From Melioribacteraceae bacterium (GTDB taxonomy: Bacteria; Bacteroidota; Ignavibacteria; Ignavibacteriales; Melioribacteraceae), in NCBI GenBank assembly GCA_027030245.1, contig JALVFE010000004.1, positions 1 to 47,472 on the forward strand: a stretch of DNA of 47,472 bases, in the 5' to 3' direction. This document shows, one piece after another, positions 1 through 9,155 of the stretch. Below the pieces are notes generated by a model, which saw nothing but the letters and a program-made list of their open reading frames with translations, had not been told where the DNA came from and did no database searches. Numbering within the stretch: the first letter of the stretch is position 1; the number at the start of each line of letters is the position of its first letter. The position numbers and the translations under genes are program-made.

Positions 1-80
1 ATCGTCTTTTGCCCCTTTATTGCTTCTAAGGCAACTTTTGCCTTATATTGGTTAGAAAAATTTTTCCTCTTACTGGACAT
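1..80 (-). CDS. IS3-family transposase OrfA, N-terminal fragment
   Basis: The first 26 residues are visible, starting at the ATG at 80. They contain NFSNQYKAKVALEAIKG, the start of the helix-turn-helix of IS3-family OrfA proteins (family pattern F-S-x-E-F-K-A-K-V-A-L-E-A). OrfA binds the terminal repeats and is normally joined to the DDE-type OrfB by programmed frameshifting (family knowledge). An AGGAGAG stretch ends about six bases before the ATG and would serve as ribosome binding site. The gene is partial only because the window ends. Confidence 0.8.
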   Translation of the reverse strand, partial: MSSKRKNFSNQYKAKVALEAIKGQKT

Positions 81-152
81 TTCTTCTCTCCTTTGTTTTT
101 TGTTAATTTACGATTTTTCCACCTTAAATTCTTGTCCAGTTTTTGGGGTACA
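1..152 (-). mobile_element. End of an IS3-family insertion sequence (cut by the window edge)
   Basis: The element runs leftwards out of the window. Its outer end, read on the minus strand from position 152, begins TGTACCCCAAAAACTGGACA, a typical TG-starting terminal repeat of the IS3 family, and is followed about 70 bases later by the start of a transposase OrfA. The other end and the catalytic OrfB are outside the window, so subgroup and completeness cannot be judged. The reading frame to the right begins inside the terminal repeat, which suggests the element landed in a gene. Confidence 0.75.
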
Positions 153-385
153 TTATAATTCCAACTGTTTACAATATTGAAATGTATGATTGGGATAGTT
201 GGTTTAGTGGCGCTGATGATTTAATATGCGATACGGATTATTACCTAGTTTATGACGAGAATAACAATTATCTTTCTACTACTGATATATATGATGACAT
301 GGGTGGTGGTTTTAAAAGGACGTTAGTAGATGGTGATATAAGCAAATATAGCGAGATCAAGATGGAGATGAAATTTTCATATTGA
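153..385 (+). pseudogene. Remnant of a gene truncated by the IS element
   Basis: An open frame of about 77 codons runs from the IS end to a TGA at 383-385. The only possible start is a TTG inside the IS terminal repeat with no ribosome binding site, so this is best read as the 3' part of a gene whose 5' part was separated by the insertion. The product is acidic and rich in Asp and Tyr (DLICDTDYYLVYDENNN). I do not recognise the family. It could also be a chance frame; I cannot see the other side of the IS. Confidence 0.4.
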
Positions 386-485
386 TGCATAGTGCAAATA
401 ACTAATAATAATTTATTAGCCTATGATTAAACTATTAACTTGATACAAATTTATGTATATAGGCTACTAAATAATTTTAGTCAAT

Positions 486-514
486 TTGTGATAATATTTT
501 TACTGAAATACATA
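486..514 (+). promoter_or_regulatory. Possible promoter of the TonB receptor operon
   Basis: TTGTGA and TACATA are separated by 17 bases, ending 16 bases before the ATG at 531. The -10 match is weak and the leader would be very short, so confidence is low. The rest of 386-530 holds only an 8-bp inverted repeat (TAGCCTAT at 417-424 and ATAGGCTA at 459-466) with a wide loop. Confidence 0.25.
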
Positions 515-530
515 AATTATAACACAAGGA

Positions 531-2840
531 ATGTTTTTAAATAAATTTTATAAGTTGTATTTTTTTTATTTAATATTACTTAATATAATTTTTGCTCAAT
601 CAAAGACTACCAAAATACAAGGGATAGTATTTGATGATAAAACAAATGAAAAACTTGCCGGCGTTACTATAACTATTTCCGATAGTGCCGTTGCAGTAAC
701 AAATAATAAAGGATTTTTTTCATTTAGTGTCGCCTTGCGTAAATTTAATGTATCAGTTAAAATGCTTGGTTATGAAAAAGAAACTAAAACAATAAAACTT
801 GAAGATAGCGAGAAAGAAGCGACTTTATTTTTTAGACTAATCCCCAAACCTATTAAAATTAACTTAATAACAGTTAGTGGTAAAAAATATTATGAAAAAG
901 TAAAATATAAAACTTATGAATTGCAGCAGGGCGACTTTCGCCGTATTCCTCAAGTAGGCGAAACAGACGCGCTAAGAGCTTTTCAAGCTTTACCAAGCGT
1001 GACTTCCTTAAACGATTTTTCTGCACAACTCTATCTTAGAGGCGGAAATTTTGATGAAACTCTTATAGCGCTAGATGATGTTCCTGTATATAATCCATAT
1101 CATTTAGGAAGCTTTTTTAGTATGTTCAATACTGATATTATTGAAAAAGAAACATTATACCCCTCCAACTACCCCAATAAATACGGGGGTTATTTATCAG
1201 GCGCATTAAATATTCAGACAAAACCCGGTAATTTCGAAAATATAAATTCTTCGGTTTCAATAGGTCTGGTTTCATCAAAATTTTATAGTGAATTACCAAT
1301 TGGGAAAGGTTCATTGATTTTAGCCGGGAGAAGAACTTATTTTGATTTAGTTGCTGCTCTATTTTATAATCGCAAGAAAAATATCGGTGAATTTCCATAT
1401 TACTTTTATGACGGCTATGCAAAATATAATTATCCAATTGATAAAAAAAATCAAATTAGTCTGAGCTTACTCCTTTCACGTGATCTTTTGAAGATGTTTG
1501 ATGACAACCTTTATTCAAATATTAATGTTTCACAAAAGCCAACCTGGGGAAATGATTTGTATAATTTTAAATATATTCACCTATTCAATGATAAAATTTC
1601 AATCGTCTCACAAATCTATTATACTTCTTCATCATTTGTAGCAAAAGGGGAGAGTTATTATAATTCGAAATATACGAGAAGCAAAATAAATAATATAATT
1701 AAAGACGTTTCATATTCTGTTAGATTAAATTATAAATTAACGGGCCAAGACATACAATTAGGTTTTGTGCTAAAGAAAATCAATCTTTCGTATGATTGGA
1801 ATTTGGGTAAAAGTGAATTATCTTCATTTGGTTTTAACGCCGAAGATACTTTCTTTGATTTTGCGCCGAAAATATTTTTAGAAAATAATAAAGAAGAATT
1901 TTACAACATTTTTTTTCGTGATAAAATTATTTTTACAAAATCATTAAATATTACACTCGGATTTCGGACTAGTTATCTAAAATATTCAAAAATAAATCTT
2001 TTAACCCCTTCTTTCAATATTAATTACAAGATTAATGATAATATTGATTTAACATTTAGTTACGGTAAATATTTTCAATATCTTTATGTTAAAAAGGATC
2101 GGAATACATTCTTACTAGATCCATTTTCAGTTTATTTTTTACCAAAAGATAAAGCACAATTTGCAAATTCAAGTAATACAAACATTAATATAATTTTTAA
2201 CAAATTCATATTCGGAACTTCACTTGAAATAAGCGGTTACTATAATAAAAGAAGACACTTATTTTCGTTTTATCCTCAAGAATTAAATCATTATAGTTAT
2301 GAAAATGGTTATTCAACGGGAATCGAAATTTTACTTAAGAAAAAAATCGGGTATATTTCAGGATGGTTAAGCTATACTTTATCCCGCTCGGCAAAATCGA
2401 ACGGTGATTACTACTATCCTATAAGAATAGACAGAACTCATAATATTAAAATTCTATTTAACATTCAATTATCGGAATCTTGGTTTTTTTCCGCATTTTG
2501 GACCTTTGCGACCGGTCTTCCTTATACACCAATAATTGGTAAATATATAGGCGGAGAGACTGTAACTTTAAAAGATAATTTTTATGATGATGATGATTTT
2601 TCATTATTTCCTATAATGGGAAGTAAAAATTCAAAAAGAACCCCAGCATACCATAGATTAGATATTGGTTTATCAGGTTCATTATTTTGGGGTAAATTTC
2701 TATTCAAACCCTACTTGCAAATTTTAAATGTTTATAATAGTCCTAATGTGATTGGTTTTGAAAAACGTAATAGAAGTATGGACGATACAGTTAGAGGTTC
2801 TATAATAGTTCCAACAATAGGAGTGGTAATTGATTTTTAA
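531..2840 (+). CDS. TonB-dependent outer-membrane receptor with carboxypeptidase-regulatory-like N-terminal domain
   Basis: A 769-residue outer-membrane receptor. Residues 1-22 form a signal peptide ending FAQ. Residues about 27-110 are a carboxypeptidase-regulatory-like / CNA-B-type beta domain (KIQGIVFDDKTNEKLAGVTI) typical of Bacteroidota TonB receptors. A plug domain follows (GETDALRAFQALPSVTS, LYLRGGNFDETLIALDDVPV), then a beta-barrel to the C terminus, ending in Phe. The ligand is unknown. The next gene, a DUF4249-like lipoprotein, overlaps its 3' end, the same pairing seen at 28.1-31.4 kb. It is notably richer in AT and in Asn, Lys and Ile than the 28-kb paralogue, suggesting a different recent history. 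Confidence 0.9.
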   Translation: MFLNKFYKLYFFYLILLNIIFAQSKTTKIQGIVFDDKTNEKLAGVTITISDSAVAVTNNKGFFSFSVALRKFNVSVKMLGYEKETKTIKLEDSEKEATLFFRLIPKPIKINLITVSGKKYYEKVKYKTYELQQGDFRRIPQVGETDALRAFQALPSVTSLNDFSAQLYLRGGNFDETLIALDDVPVYNPYHLGSFFSMFNTDIIEKETLYPSNYPNKYGGYLSGALNIQTKPGNFENINSSVSIGLVSSKFYSELPIGKGSLILAGRRTYFDLVAALFYNRKKNIGEFPYYFYDGYAKYNYPIDKKNQISLSLLLSRDLLKMFDDNLYSNINVSQKPTWGNDLYNFKYIHLFNDKISIVSQIYYTSSSFVAKGESYYNSKYTRSKINNIIKDVSYSVRLNYKLTGQDIQLGFVLKKINLSYDWNLGKSELSSFGFNAEDTFFDFAPKIFLENNKEEFYNIFFRDKIIFTKSLNITLGFRTSYLKYSKINLLTPSFNINYKINDNIDLTFSYGKYFQYLYVKKDRNTFLLDPFSVYFLPKDKAQFANSSNTNINIIFNKFIFGTSLEISGYYNKRRHLFSFYPQELNHYSYENGYSTGIEILLKKKIGYISGWLSYTLSRSAKSNGDYYYPIRIDRTHNIKILFNIQLSESWFFSAFWTFATGLPYTPIIGKYIGGETVTLKDNFYDDDDFSLFPIMGSKNSKRTPAYHRLDIGLSGSLFWGKFLFKPYLQILNVYNSPNVIGFEKRNRSMDDTVRGSIIVPTIGVVIDF

Positions 2841-3615
2841 ACTAAAATATTTCCTTGAATTTATAATAATTTTCCTAATAATTATCACTTACGGATGTGA
2901 ATTTAATAATATATCTGAAAACAAAATGTTTTCAGAAAGTGTATTGTTTAATCTTGTTGTTGGCAAGGAAAATCAAGAACTTTATATTTATAAAATAGTT
3001 ACTAATAATGAACCAGAATATTATAAATTTTCCCCTGATAATTTTTTTTTGAAAAATGCAGATATAATTTTATTTAATGAAAAAATGAATTTTAGTTCAT
3101 TTTTTGTCAAAGATTTGTCTAATAATAATGCGAATTATTGGGAAAGGAAGCTTTATTATACTAATTCAAAAAAATTAGAACTCTACCCGAATACAAATTA
3201 TAAAATTGATATACTTATAGATAACAAACATATTATTGGTTCTACAACAACGCCTTCGGATTTTAATATTATATTCCCAACTTCTAATTCAACTTTTAAA
3301 TTAAAAGATATAAGAAATGGAAAAGGTTTAGAAATAAAATGGGAAAAGAGTGATTCTGCAATGGGTTATATCGGAAAAGTATTTATACATAAAGGGAAAG
3401 GTACCATTGCTAAAGATAGACAATTTGTAACACAAGATACAGTTTATATTTATAATGATATTTATACTACCGGCAAAGCAGAAATAAATATATTAGCATA
3501 CGATAAAAATTACCATGAGCATTTTAATCAATTTTTACAGTCAGCCGGAATTGAAGGCGCATACGGTTATTTTGGTTCTTCTGTTTTAAAATCTGTTACT
3601 GTTAATATTAAATAA
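2830..3615 (+). CDS. DUF4249-like lipoprotein, partner of the TonB receptor
   Basis: A 261-residue lipoprotein. A hydrophobic leader ends at the lipobox around ITYGC (Cys23). The rest resembles DUF4249 proteins, which accompany TonB receptors in Bacteroidota: an early beta domain, a WERKLYYTNSKKLELYPNTN region, and a C terminus with GAYGYFGSSVLKSVTVNI like the Gly/Phe-rich end of the paralogue at 30485. The start is the TTG at 2830, which has AGGAG at 2819-2823 and overlaps the receptor gene by 11 bases, implying translational coupling; no ATG fits better. It probably sits at the cell surface or periplasmic face with the receptor (inference). Confidence 0.7.
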   Translation: MIFKLKYFLEFIIIFLIIITYGCEFNNISENKMFSESVLFNLVVGKENQELYIYKIVTNNEPEYYKFSPDNFFLKNADIILFNEKMNFSSFFVKDLSNNNANYWERKLYYTNSKKLELYPNTNYKIDILIDNKHIIGSTTTPSDFNIIFPTSNSTFKLKDIRNGKGLEIKWEKSDSAMGYIGKVFIHKGKGTIAKDRQFVTQDTVYIYNDIYTTGKAEINILAYDKNYHEHFNQFLQSAGIEGAYGYFGSSVLKSVTVNIK

Positions 3616-3619
3616 TCTA

Positions 3620-5542
3620 ATGATATTAAAAAGATATAATCTTAGTGATAGTACATTAACTTTTTCAAAATTAATAGTATATTTGATTTTAATTACAGTA
3701 CCGTTAGCCTACAGCAAATTTTTCAAATTTTCTTTTCAAATTCCAAAACTGTTAATTCTTGAGCTTTTTACAATTCTTTTATTCTTAATTGTTTTTATTT
3801 CTATAATTTATAATAATAAATTTATATTTTATATTAATATACTAGACTCAAGTATTCTCTTTCGCTTTATACTAATTTTTTTATTAAGCTTCTTTTCCAT
3901 TAAATCTGACAACTATTATTTTGCTTTTTCTGTCTTATTGTATCTAACAATTTTCTATTTTTTATTGCAAATTATTTTATCTTTTGATATAAATTATATT
4001 TTTAGGGTTTTATTAAATATTTCTAATCTTTTTTTATTAGTATCAATATTCGAGATATACTTAATTACTTCACATTTAGATTTAGCGTCAATCTCATTAC
4101 ATAACTTATTTTTTTCAAAAAAAATATTAGTTAGGGGAACTTTCGGTAATCCCAATTGGATTAGTGGTTATTTTGCAGCCATTTTTCCATTCCTCTTTTT
4201 ACTCGTTATAATTAATAAAAATAATCTATACAGATTTTTTTATTTAATTGGAATAACAGTCATTTTTTTATTTATAATCGTTTTAAAAAGTCGGGGAGCA
4301 TGGATTGCTTTATTTTTTGGTCTTATCTTTTATTTTTTTCCAAATATTATGTTGTATATTAAAAAAGCTAAATATAAAAAAATATATACATTTGTTTTAT
4401 TAATTATTATTCTCTTGGTAGTTGATGGATTTGTTAAAATATATAAAATGAACGAAACATCTGCTGAAGGCAGAATATTTGCTTGGAAAGTCGCTTCTTT
4501 GATGATATCATCGCGACCAATTACTGGAATTGGTTATGGTAATTTTTTTTATAAATATTTAGACTATCAAGAATTGTTTTTCAAAGAAACGGGAAATGAA
4601 AAATATTATTATCATGCCGATATCTTAAGACAATGCCATAATGAATATTTACAAATTTTTGCGGAGACCGGAATACTTGGTTTAAGTATATTTTTAGTAA
4701 TTATTTTCTTGAATTTTTATAAAGGAATAAAATTATTAAAACAAACAACTAACTTAGAAAATAAAATACTACGTATTATTTTAACTAGTTTGCTAATAAT
4801 ATTATTTCACAGTTTTGTTGATACTATATTACACAATGTAATACCAATTTTTCTATTGTTTTTTTTAAATATGTCCATTATATCCCATTTATGGACTTTA
4901 CATGTTAAGAAATATACAAAAAGTCGGTTTATTAAATCCTTTTTTTTATATAACGCGGTTATAAAATTTAATTATTCTTTCTATTTGACAAAAAAAACAA
5001 AACTAATACTTAGCAGTTCTGCAATTTTTGTAACATTATTTTTTTTAAGTGCTACATTGCAAAAAGCTAAAGCTTATTATTTTTGGCAAAAAGGAATTAA
5101 TTTAGTAAAACAAGAAAAATGGGATGATGCAATAAAAAATTATAATAAAGTATTGAAAATATTACCTCATATGGGCGAAATAAAGTTTAACTTAGGAGCT
5201 GCTTATTTGAATTCTGGAAAAACTACAAAAGCAACTGATTATATACAGAAATCATTAAATTCATTCAGTGATAAAAATGCATATATTTCTTTAGGTTTTG
5301 CATACATGAATCTTGGCAACTACGAAAAAGCTGAAAAAATATTTAAGAAATTATCAAAAAAGCTTCCAAACCTTCTTTTACCTCATTTGCTTTTGGCAAA
5401 ATTGTATTATAATATTCAAAAAGACACCCTATGTGAATTAGAAATTAAAAAAGTTCTAAAAATGAGACCAAAATTTTATAATAATTATTCAAACACAATA
5501 ATCAATGAAGCGAGAAAGTTAAAAGAATCATTAAGGCACTAA
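3620..5542 (+). CDS. O-antigen ligase / Wzy-like membrane protein with C-terminal TPR repeats
   Basis: A 640-residue polytopic membrane protein. About ten to twelve membrane segments fill residues 10-490, with the conserved family segments RGTFGNPNWISGYF in the middle, SRPITGIGYGNF, and CHNEYLQIFAETGILG, the His-Asn-Glu signature of the Wzy_C / O-antigen ligase family. Residues about 490-625 form three or more TPR units (GINLVKQEKWDDAIKNYNKV; AYMNLGNYEKAEKIFKKL). Proteins of this type polymerise or ligate surface glycans, or in some cases glycosylate proteins (PglL/TfpW-like); the exact reaction cannot be told. It begins 4 bases after the lipoprotein gene stop and is extremely AT-rich. Confidence 0.85.
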   Translation: MILKRYNLSDSTLTFSKLIVYLILITVPLAYSKFFKFSFQIPKLLILELFTILLFLIVFISIIYNNKFIFYINILDSSILFRFILIFLLSFFSIKSDNYYFAFSVLLYLTIFYFLLQIILSFDINYIFRVLLNISNLFLLVSIFEIYLITSHLDLASISLHNLFFSKKILVRGTFGNPNWISGYFAAIFPFLFLLVIINKNNLYRFFYLIGITVIFLFIIVLKSRGAWIALFFGLIFYFFPNIMLYIKKAKYKKIYTFVLLIIILLVVDGFVKIYKMNETSAEGRIFAWKVASLMISSRPITGIGYGNFFYKYLDYQELFFKETGNEKYYYHADILRQCHNEYLQIFAETGILGLSIFLVIIFLNFYKGIKLLKQTTNLENKILRIILTSLLIILFHSFVDTILHNVIPIFLLFFLNMSIISHLWTLHVKKYTKSRFIKSFFLYNAVIKFNYSFYLTKKTKLILSSSAIFVTLFFLSATLQKAKAYYFWQKGINLVKQEKWDDAIKNYNKVLKILPHMGEIKFNLGAAYLNSGKTTKATDYIQKSLNSFSDKNAYISLGFAYMNLGNYEKAEKIFKKLSKKLPNLLLPHLLLAKLYYNIQKDTLCELEIKKVLKMRPKFYNNYSNTIINEARKLKESLRH

Positions 5543-5597
5543 TATTAATTCTATGGTAATTTCAACTATATATTATAAATTTTAAAAATAATATTTA

Positions 5598-7226
5598 TTA
5601 TTTATTATTTTCAAAATAATTTAATATTTTGACAACAGCATTTTTTATATTTTTCTTTCGTCTGAACCAATGCCCTTCGTTTTTATAAGTTACAACTTTC
5701 AATTCTATCTTATTTTTCATCGCTTCTTTTAATTGGTTAATTCTAAATTTATAATTAACATAAGGATCATTTTTGCCAAGTACATAGAGTGTTTTGCTAT
5801 TTGGTTTTGTGCCTATCAAACCAAAAAGCGAGACAGAGGCATTTACATCTTTACATTCACTAGCCAAAACATTTTCCATTATAATATTACCTGAACTTGC
5901 AGACATAAGATATAACGATTTATTAGGATATGTTCTTTTCAAATATTTTTTCCATTTTATCATATCCATTACTGCAGATTTAAAATCAGATAAAGCATAA
6001 CTTTTTCCATAACCGAATGACATAGGATAGTTTGGTGCGTATATCTTATAACCGTTTTCAACTAAAGTCATTAAAATTGTATCCCATCTTGGTGAAAAAT
6101 CCGAATTTAATCCTGGATGGAAAAATAAAATTATCCCCTTTATTTTTTTAATTAACGTTGGATAAAATTCATATGCAGCAGACATATATTTATTTTTCCT
6201 AAAATACAGATACTCAGCCTCAATATTTATTGTATTTCCACTTATATTTTTCATATATTTATTTTTAATATTAAATATATTTATTGACCGTGGTGTATTA
6301 AAATCGCTGTAAGAGATTATTAGGTGTTTACTATCTAGAAAATCATAATTATATACAACACCTTTATTTGTTAATTTTTCAATTATACCTGTTTTATAGT
6401 TTTTTCTTTTTAATAAGTATTCATTATTTATAATTTCAATAAAATACAAGTATTTTCCATCATACTTAGGTAGCTTTAAATCATTTTTAGTTTTATAAAA
6501 TATTTTTGCTCTTGAGTTAATTTTATTTAAATCTAAAGTATATATCGCAAAATACTCTGAATAATAATTGTTAATAAAAAACAAACTATTGTTATAAATA
6601 AAAGGACTTATTTTTCTACCCTCTATATTTTCAGTCAACTTATATGATTTATTTTTTCTTATATCATAATAAATTAAATGATCATCGTAACTAAAAACAA
6701 AAAAGTTTCCCTTCTGTGAATATGACATTCCATTAAATACTTTTTCATATCTAAAAATTTTGTTTTTTTTATTTGTAATTAAGTTTATAAAAGATATTTC
6801 TGTTAAATCTTGTTTTTGATAGATTATATAGTATCCGTTATTAAATGAAAATATCTTTTTAATATATTTGCCATTTAAATATTTTTCTAACAAATTAGGG
6901 ACTACCTTAAAATTCTCATCTCCGTTAAAATCACTTAGCACAACTATTCGACCCTTTATAAGGAACGGGTTAAAAACACTATTTTTACTAATATTTATTT
7001 TTTTTATTTTATTATTTTTATATTTATATAATTGAAATATACTATCTCTATTTTCTAAAAAAACAAATGATTTGTCTTTTAATATCAAAAAATTAGGGTC
7101 TACTTCAACAACATCGTTAATAAACGTAAGTGAATAGTTCCCTATGTCCTCACTGTTTTCACAAGAACATATCACTAAAACTAAGATAATAAAAATTAAT
7201 ATTATATTTTTAGCTTTATAAATCAT
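5598..7226 (-). CDS. S9-type (prolyl oligopeptidase-like) alpha/beta hydrolase lipoprotein
   Basis: A 542-residue protein with a hydrophobic leader and Cys20/Cys22 as candidate lipidation sites (weak lipobox). Residues about 40-330 look like an irregular beta-propeller (many YxYDIRKNKSYKL-type strands). A C-terminal alpha/beta hydrolase follows with IILFFHPGL, the nucleophile elbow SASSG (Ser444; the usual first Gly is replaced by Ser), Asp487 in GKNDPYV and His519 in NEGHW, so a full Ser-Asp-His triad is present. The order propeller-hydrolase is that of the S9 family, but substrate and true peptidase activity are unknown. It lies 30 bases from the barrel operon yet is far more AT-rich, so it may be a late addition. 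Confidence 0.75.
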   Translation of the reverse strand: MIYKAKNIILIFIILVLVICSCENSEDIGNYSLTFINDVVEVDPNFLILKDKSFVFLENRDSIFQLYKYKNNKIKKINISKNSVFNPFLIKGRIVVLSDFNGDENFKVVPNLLEKYLNGKYIKKIFSFNNGYYIIYQKQDLTEISFINLITNKKNKIFRYEKVFNGMSYSQKGNFFVFSYDDHLIYYDIRKNKSYKLTENIEGRKISPFIYNNSLFFINNYYSEYFAIYTLDLNKINSRAKIFYKTKNDLKLPKYDGKYLYFIEIINNEYLLKRKNYKTGIIEKLTNKGVVYNYDFLDSKHLIISYSDFNTPRSINIFNIKNKYMKNISGNTINIEAEYLYFRKNKYMSAAYEFYPTLIKKIKGIILFFHPGLNSDFSPRWDTILMTLVENGYKIYAPNYPMSFGYGKSYALSDFKSAVMDMIKWKKYLKRTYPNKSLYLMSASSGNIIMENVLASECKDVNASVSLFGLIGTKPNSKTLYVLGKNDPYVNYKFRINQLKEAMKNKIELKVVTYKNEGHWFRRKKNIKNAVVKILNYFENNK

Positions 7227-7256
7227 AAATAAAAAAATAAATATTATATTTTTAGG

Positions 7257-8156
7257 TTAAAAATTACATATAATAGAAATTGAATGAATAGTGCCCAATC
7301 CATAAGAAAACGGGGCAAACGCATAATCGAAATTTAAATTGTTCCAAACCAAACCGGCGCCGAATGATAATCCCCTCGATTCGTAACCCGACATATAACC
7401 CAACCGCAAAGCAAAAATATTGTCGTAAAATATTTCCGCACCGGCAATGAAGTGATTCTCTGCCAAATCCACATATTTTTGGATACCCGATGTAATTGTA
7501 ATATCCGATTTAATTTGTTCCACTTCAAAATTGTAATTTACCCCGCAGCGCAAATCGACCGGAAGTTTTGTGGCTTCGTTTCTTAATTCGTTCATCGAAC
7601 CTATATTTTTCAAGGAAAATCCGGTAGTTAAACCTTTGAGTCCGCCCTCGTATAAAATACCGAAATCGAATGCGTAGCCGGTAGCTTCATCCGATAAAAT
7701 ATTCTCGTACAAAAATTTATATGTAATTCCAGCCGAAAGGTTTTCAATCAAATTAAATCCGGTCGACAAACTCGAATAAAAATAATGTATATCAAATTTA
7801 GCTTCCGGTTCGGGCGTGGGTTTGGTTCTTATTTCGAATCCGGAAATATTTGTGGTATTAAGCCCGAACGCAAACGGCAGACCGAATACCTTAAAATTAA
7901 CGCCAAGCATTTCTCCGGTAACATCTTGAATCCATTGATTATGTGAAATAAAAATTTGAGTATTCTGAAGTTTGGTAATCATTGCGGGATTATAATTTAA
8001 TGCGGTTACGTCCGTTGCGGAAGCAACTCCCAAATCGCCCATTGCTATATTTCTTGAGCCGAACCCGATTTTTAAAAAAGACAGTCCGTTACTTCCGGCA
8101 CCCTGCCCGAAAGTTTGTGCTGCAATAAAAACGAAAATCAACAATATTTTTTTCAT
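7257..8156 (-). CDS. PorV/PorQ-like outer-membrane beta-barrel protein
   Basis: A 299-residue barrel with a signal peptide (residues 1-17, ending TFG). The segment FLKIGFGSRNIAMGDLGVASATDVTALNYNPA near the N terminus is the hallmark of the PorV/PorQ (UPF0164) family, and the chain ends in Phe. In type IX secretion PorV shuttles cargo from the translocon to the attachment complex (family knowledge). It is the fourth gene of the operon that begins at 11565, 9 bases behind its homologue. Having two family members beside a protein with a FlgD/type IX-like tail suggests a dedicated export or anchoring role (inference). It could instead be a general FadL-like barrel. Confidence 0.75.
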   Translation of the reverse strand: MKKILLIFVFIAAQTFGQGAGSNGLSFLKIGFGSRNIAMGDLGVASATDVTALNYNPAMITKLQNTQIFISHNQWIQDVTGEMLGVNFKVFGLPFAFGLNTTNISGFEIRTKPTPEPEAKFDIHYFYSSLSTGFNLIENLSAGITYKFLYENILSDEATGYAFDFGILYEGGLKGLTTGFSLKNIGSMNELRNEATKLPVDLRCGVNYNFEVEQIKSDITITSGIQKYVDLAENHFIAGAEIFYDNIFALRLGYMSGYESRGLSFGAGLVWNNLNFDYAFAPFSYGLGTIHSISIICNF

Positions 8157-8165
8157 GATTCTATA

Positions 8166-9155
8166 TTAAAAATTAAAATTCAAACCAACAATATGTTTGT
8201 CGTACGGAGAATAAGGTTCGATTAAAAATGCATAATTAATTCCAAACATCAATTTTCCATACGAGTAAAAATAAGAAAATCCGAATGACGGACGGGCAGG
8301 CAAATCGAAATTACTGATATTCATTTTATCAATCCCGCCTCGCAAAAACAAATTCTGGAATAAATTATATTCCACGCCGAATTTTACATAATTTAATTCA
8401 CTGTTTAAATTTTCAAACTCAACCGCCGCAAGTATTTTATTATCGAGAAATCTGTACGCCACTCCGATTTTTTTTGACAGGGGAAATTTATTAATTGTTG
8501 TATTTCCTTTTTCCCCGTAAACGGAAGTGGTATTCCATTTGTATTTTGCATTTATATCGGAAACGACAAGCGCTACGGTAAGATTCGGATTTAGCGCATA
8601 GACGACCCCAAAATCAATTCCAAGACCGTTTGCGGAAATTTGCTCATATAATTTGTAGTAATAAAACTTCACACCGACCCCAATCGACAATTTCTCAGAA
8701 AACCTGTTAGCGAACCCGATGAAAAATTGATTTTCGGAAGTGGAAAAATCCCCGATTTTATTACCCGATCCGTCTCTGCCGTCAATATTTGAAACGCCCG
8801 CATTAATTATCCCAACGCTTATGCCCGCATATCTGGTGGAATCAGCTTCATGGTTCTTTGGTCTCAATTTGAATCTTCGCGTATAATTAAGAAAATTCAA
8901 TGAGCGGTCTAACGACAAAAACGAATATGCAACTTGAACCGAATTACCTTTTTGAAAAACCGAGATAGCAGGATTGTAATATGAAACAAGCTCCCCGCTC
9001 GTTACGGCAGAAATTGCATTTCCCATTCCAGTGCCTCTTGCCCCGAAACCGATTCTGCTAAAGGCGCCGGGCAGAGTATTAGCGGAACCGTCTTGCGCAA
9101 AGCCATAAGACGATAACAATAAAACGGTAAATAATATTTTGAAAACTCTTTTCAC
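8166..9155 (-). CDS. PorV/PorQ-like outer-membrane beta-barrel protein
   Basis: A 329-residue homologue of the neighbouring barrel. Signal peptide 1-20 (ending GFA); family signature FSRIGFGARGTGMGNAISAVTSGELVSYYNPA (read in two parts: the GFGARG-GMGNA box and the YYNPA box). Many amphipathic strands follow and the C terminus is NFNF. The start ATG overlaps the stop of the upstream gene in an ATGA arrangement, so the two are probably translationally coupled. The role is as for the next gene: an outer-membrane barrel, possibly a type IX shuttle or barrel partner of the secreted propeller protein. Confidence 0.75.
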   Translation of the reverse strand: MKRVFKILFTVLLLSSYGFAQDGSANTLPGAFSRIGFGARGTGMGNAISAVTSGELVSYYNPAISVFQKGNSVQVAYSFLSLDRSLNFLNYTRRFKLRPKNHEADSTRYAGISVGIINAGVSNIDGRDGSGNKIGDFSTSENQFFIGFANRFSEKLSIGVGVKFYYYKLYEQISANGLGIDFGVVYALNPNLTVALVVSDINAKYKWNTTSVYGEKGNTTINKFPLSKKIGVAYRFLDNKILAAVEFENLNSELNYVKFGVEYNLFQNLFLRGGIDKMNISNFDLPARPSFGFSYFYSYGKLMFGINYAFLIEPYSPYDKHIVGLNFNF

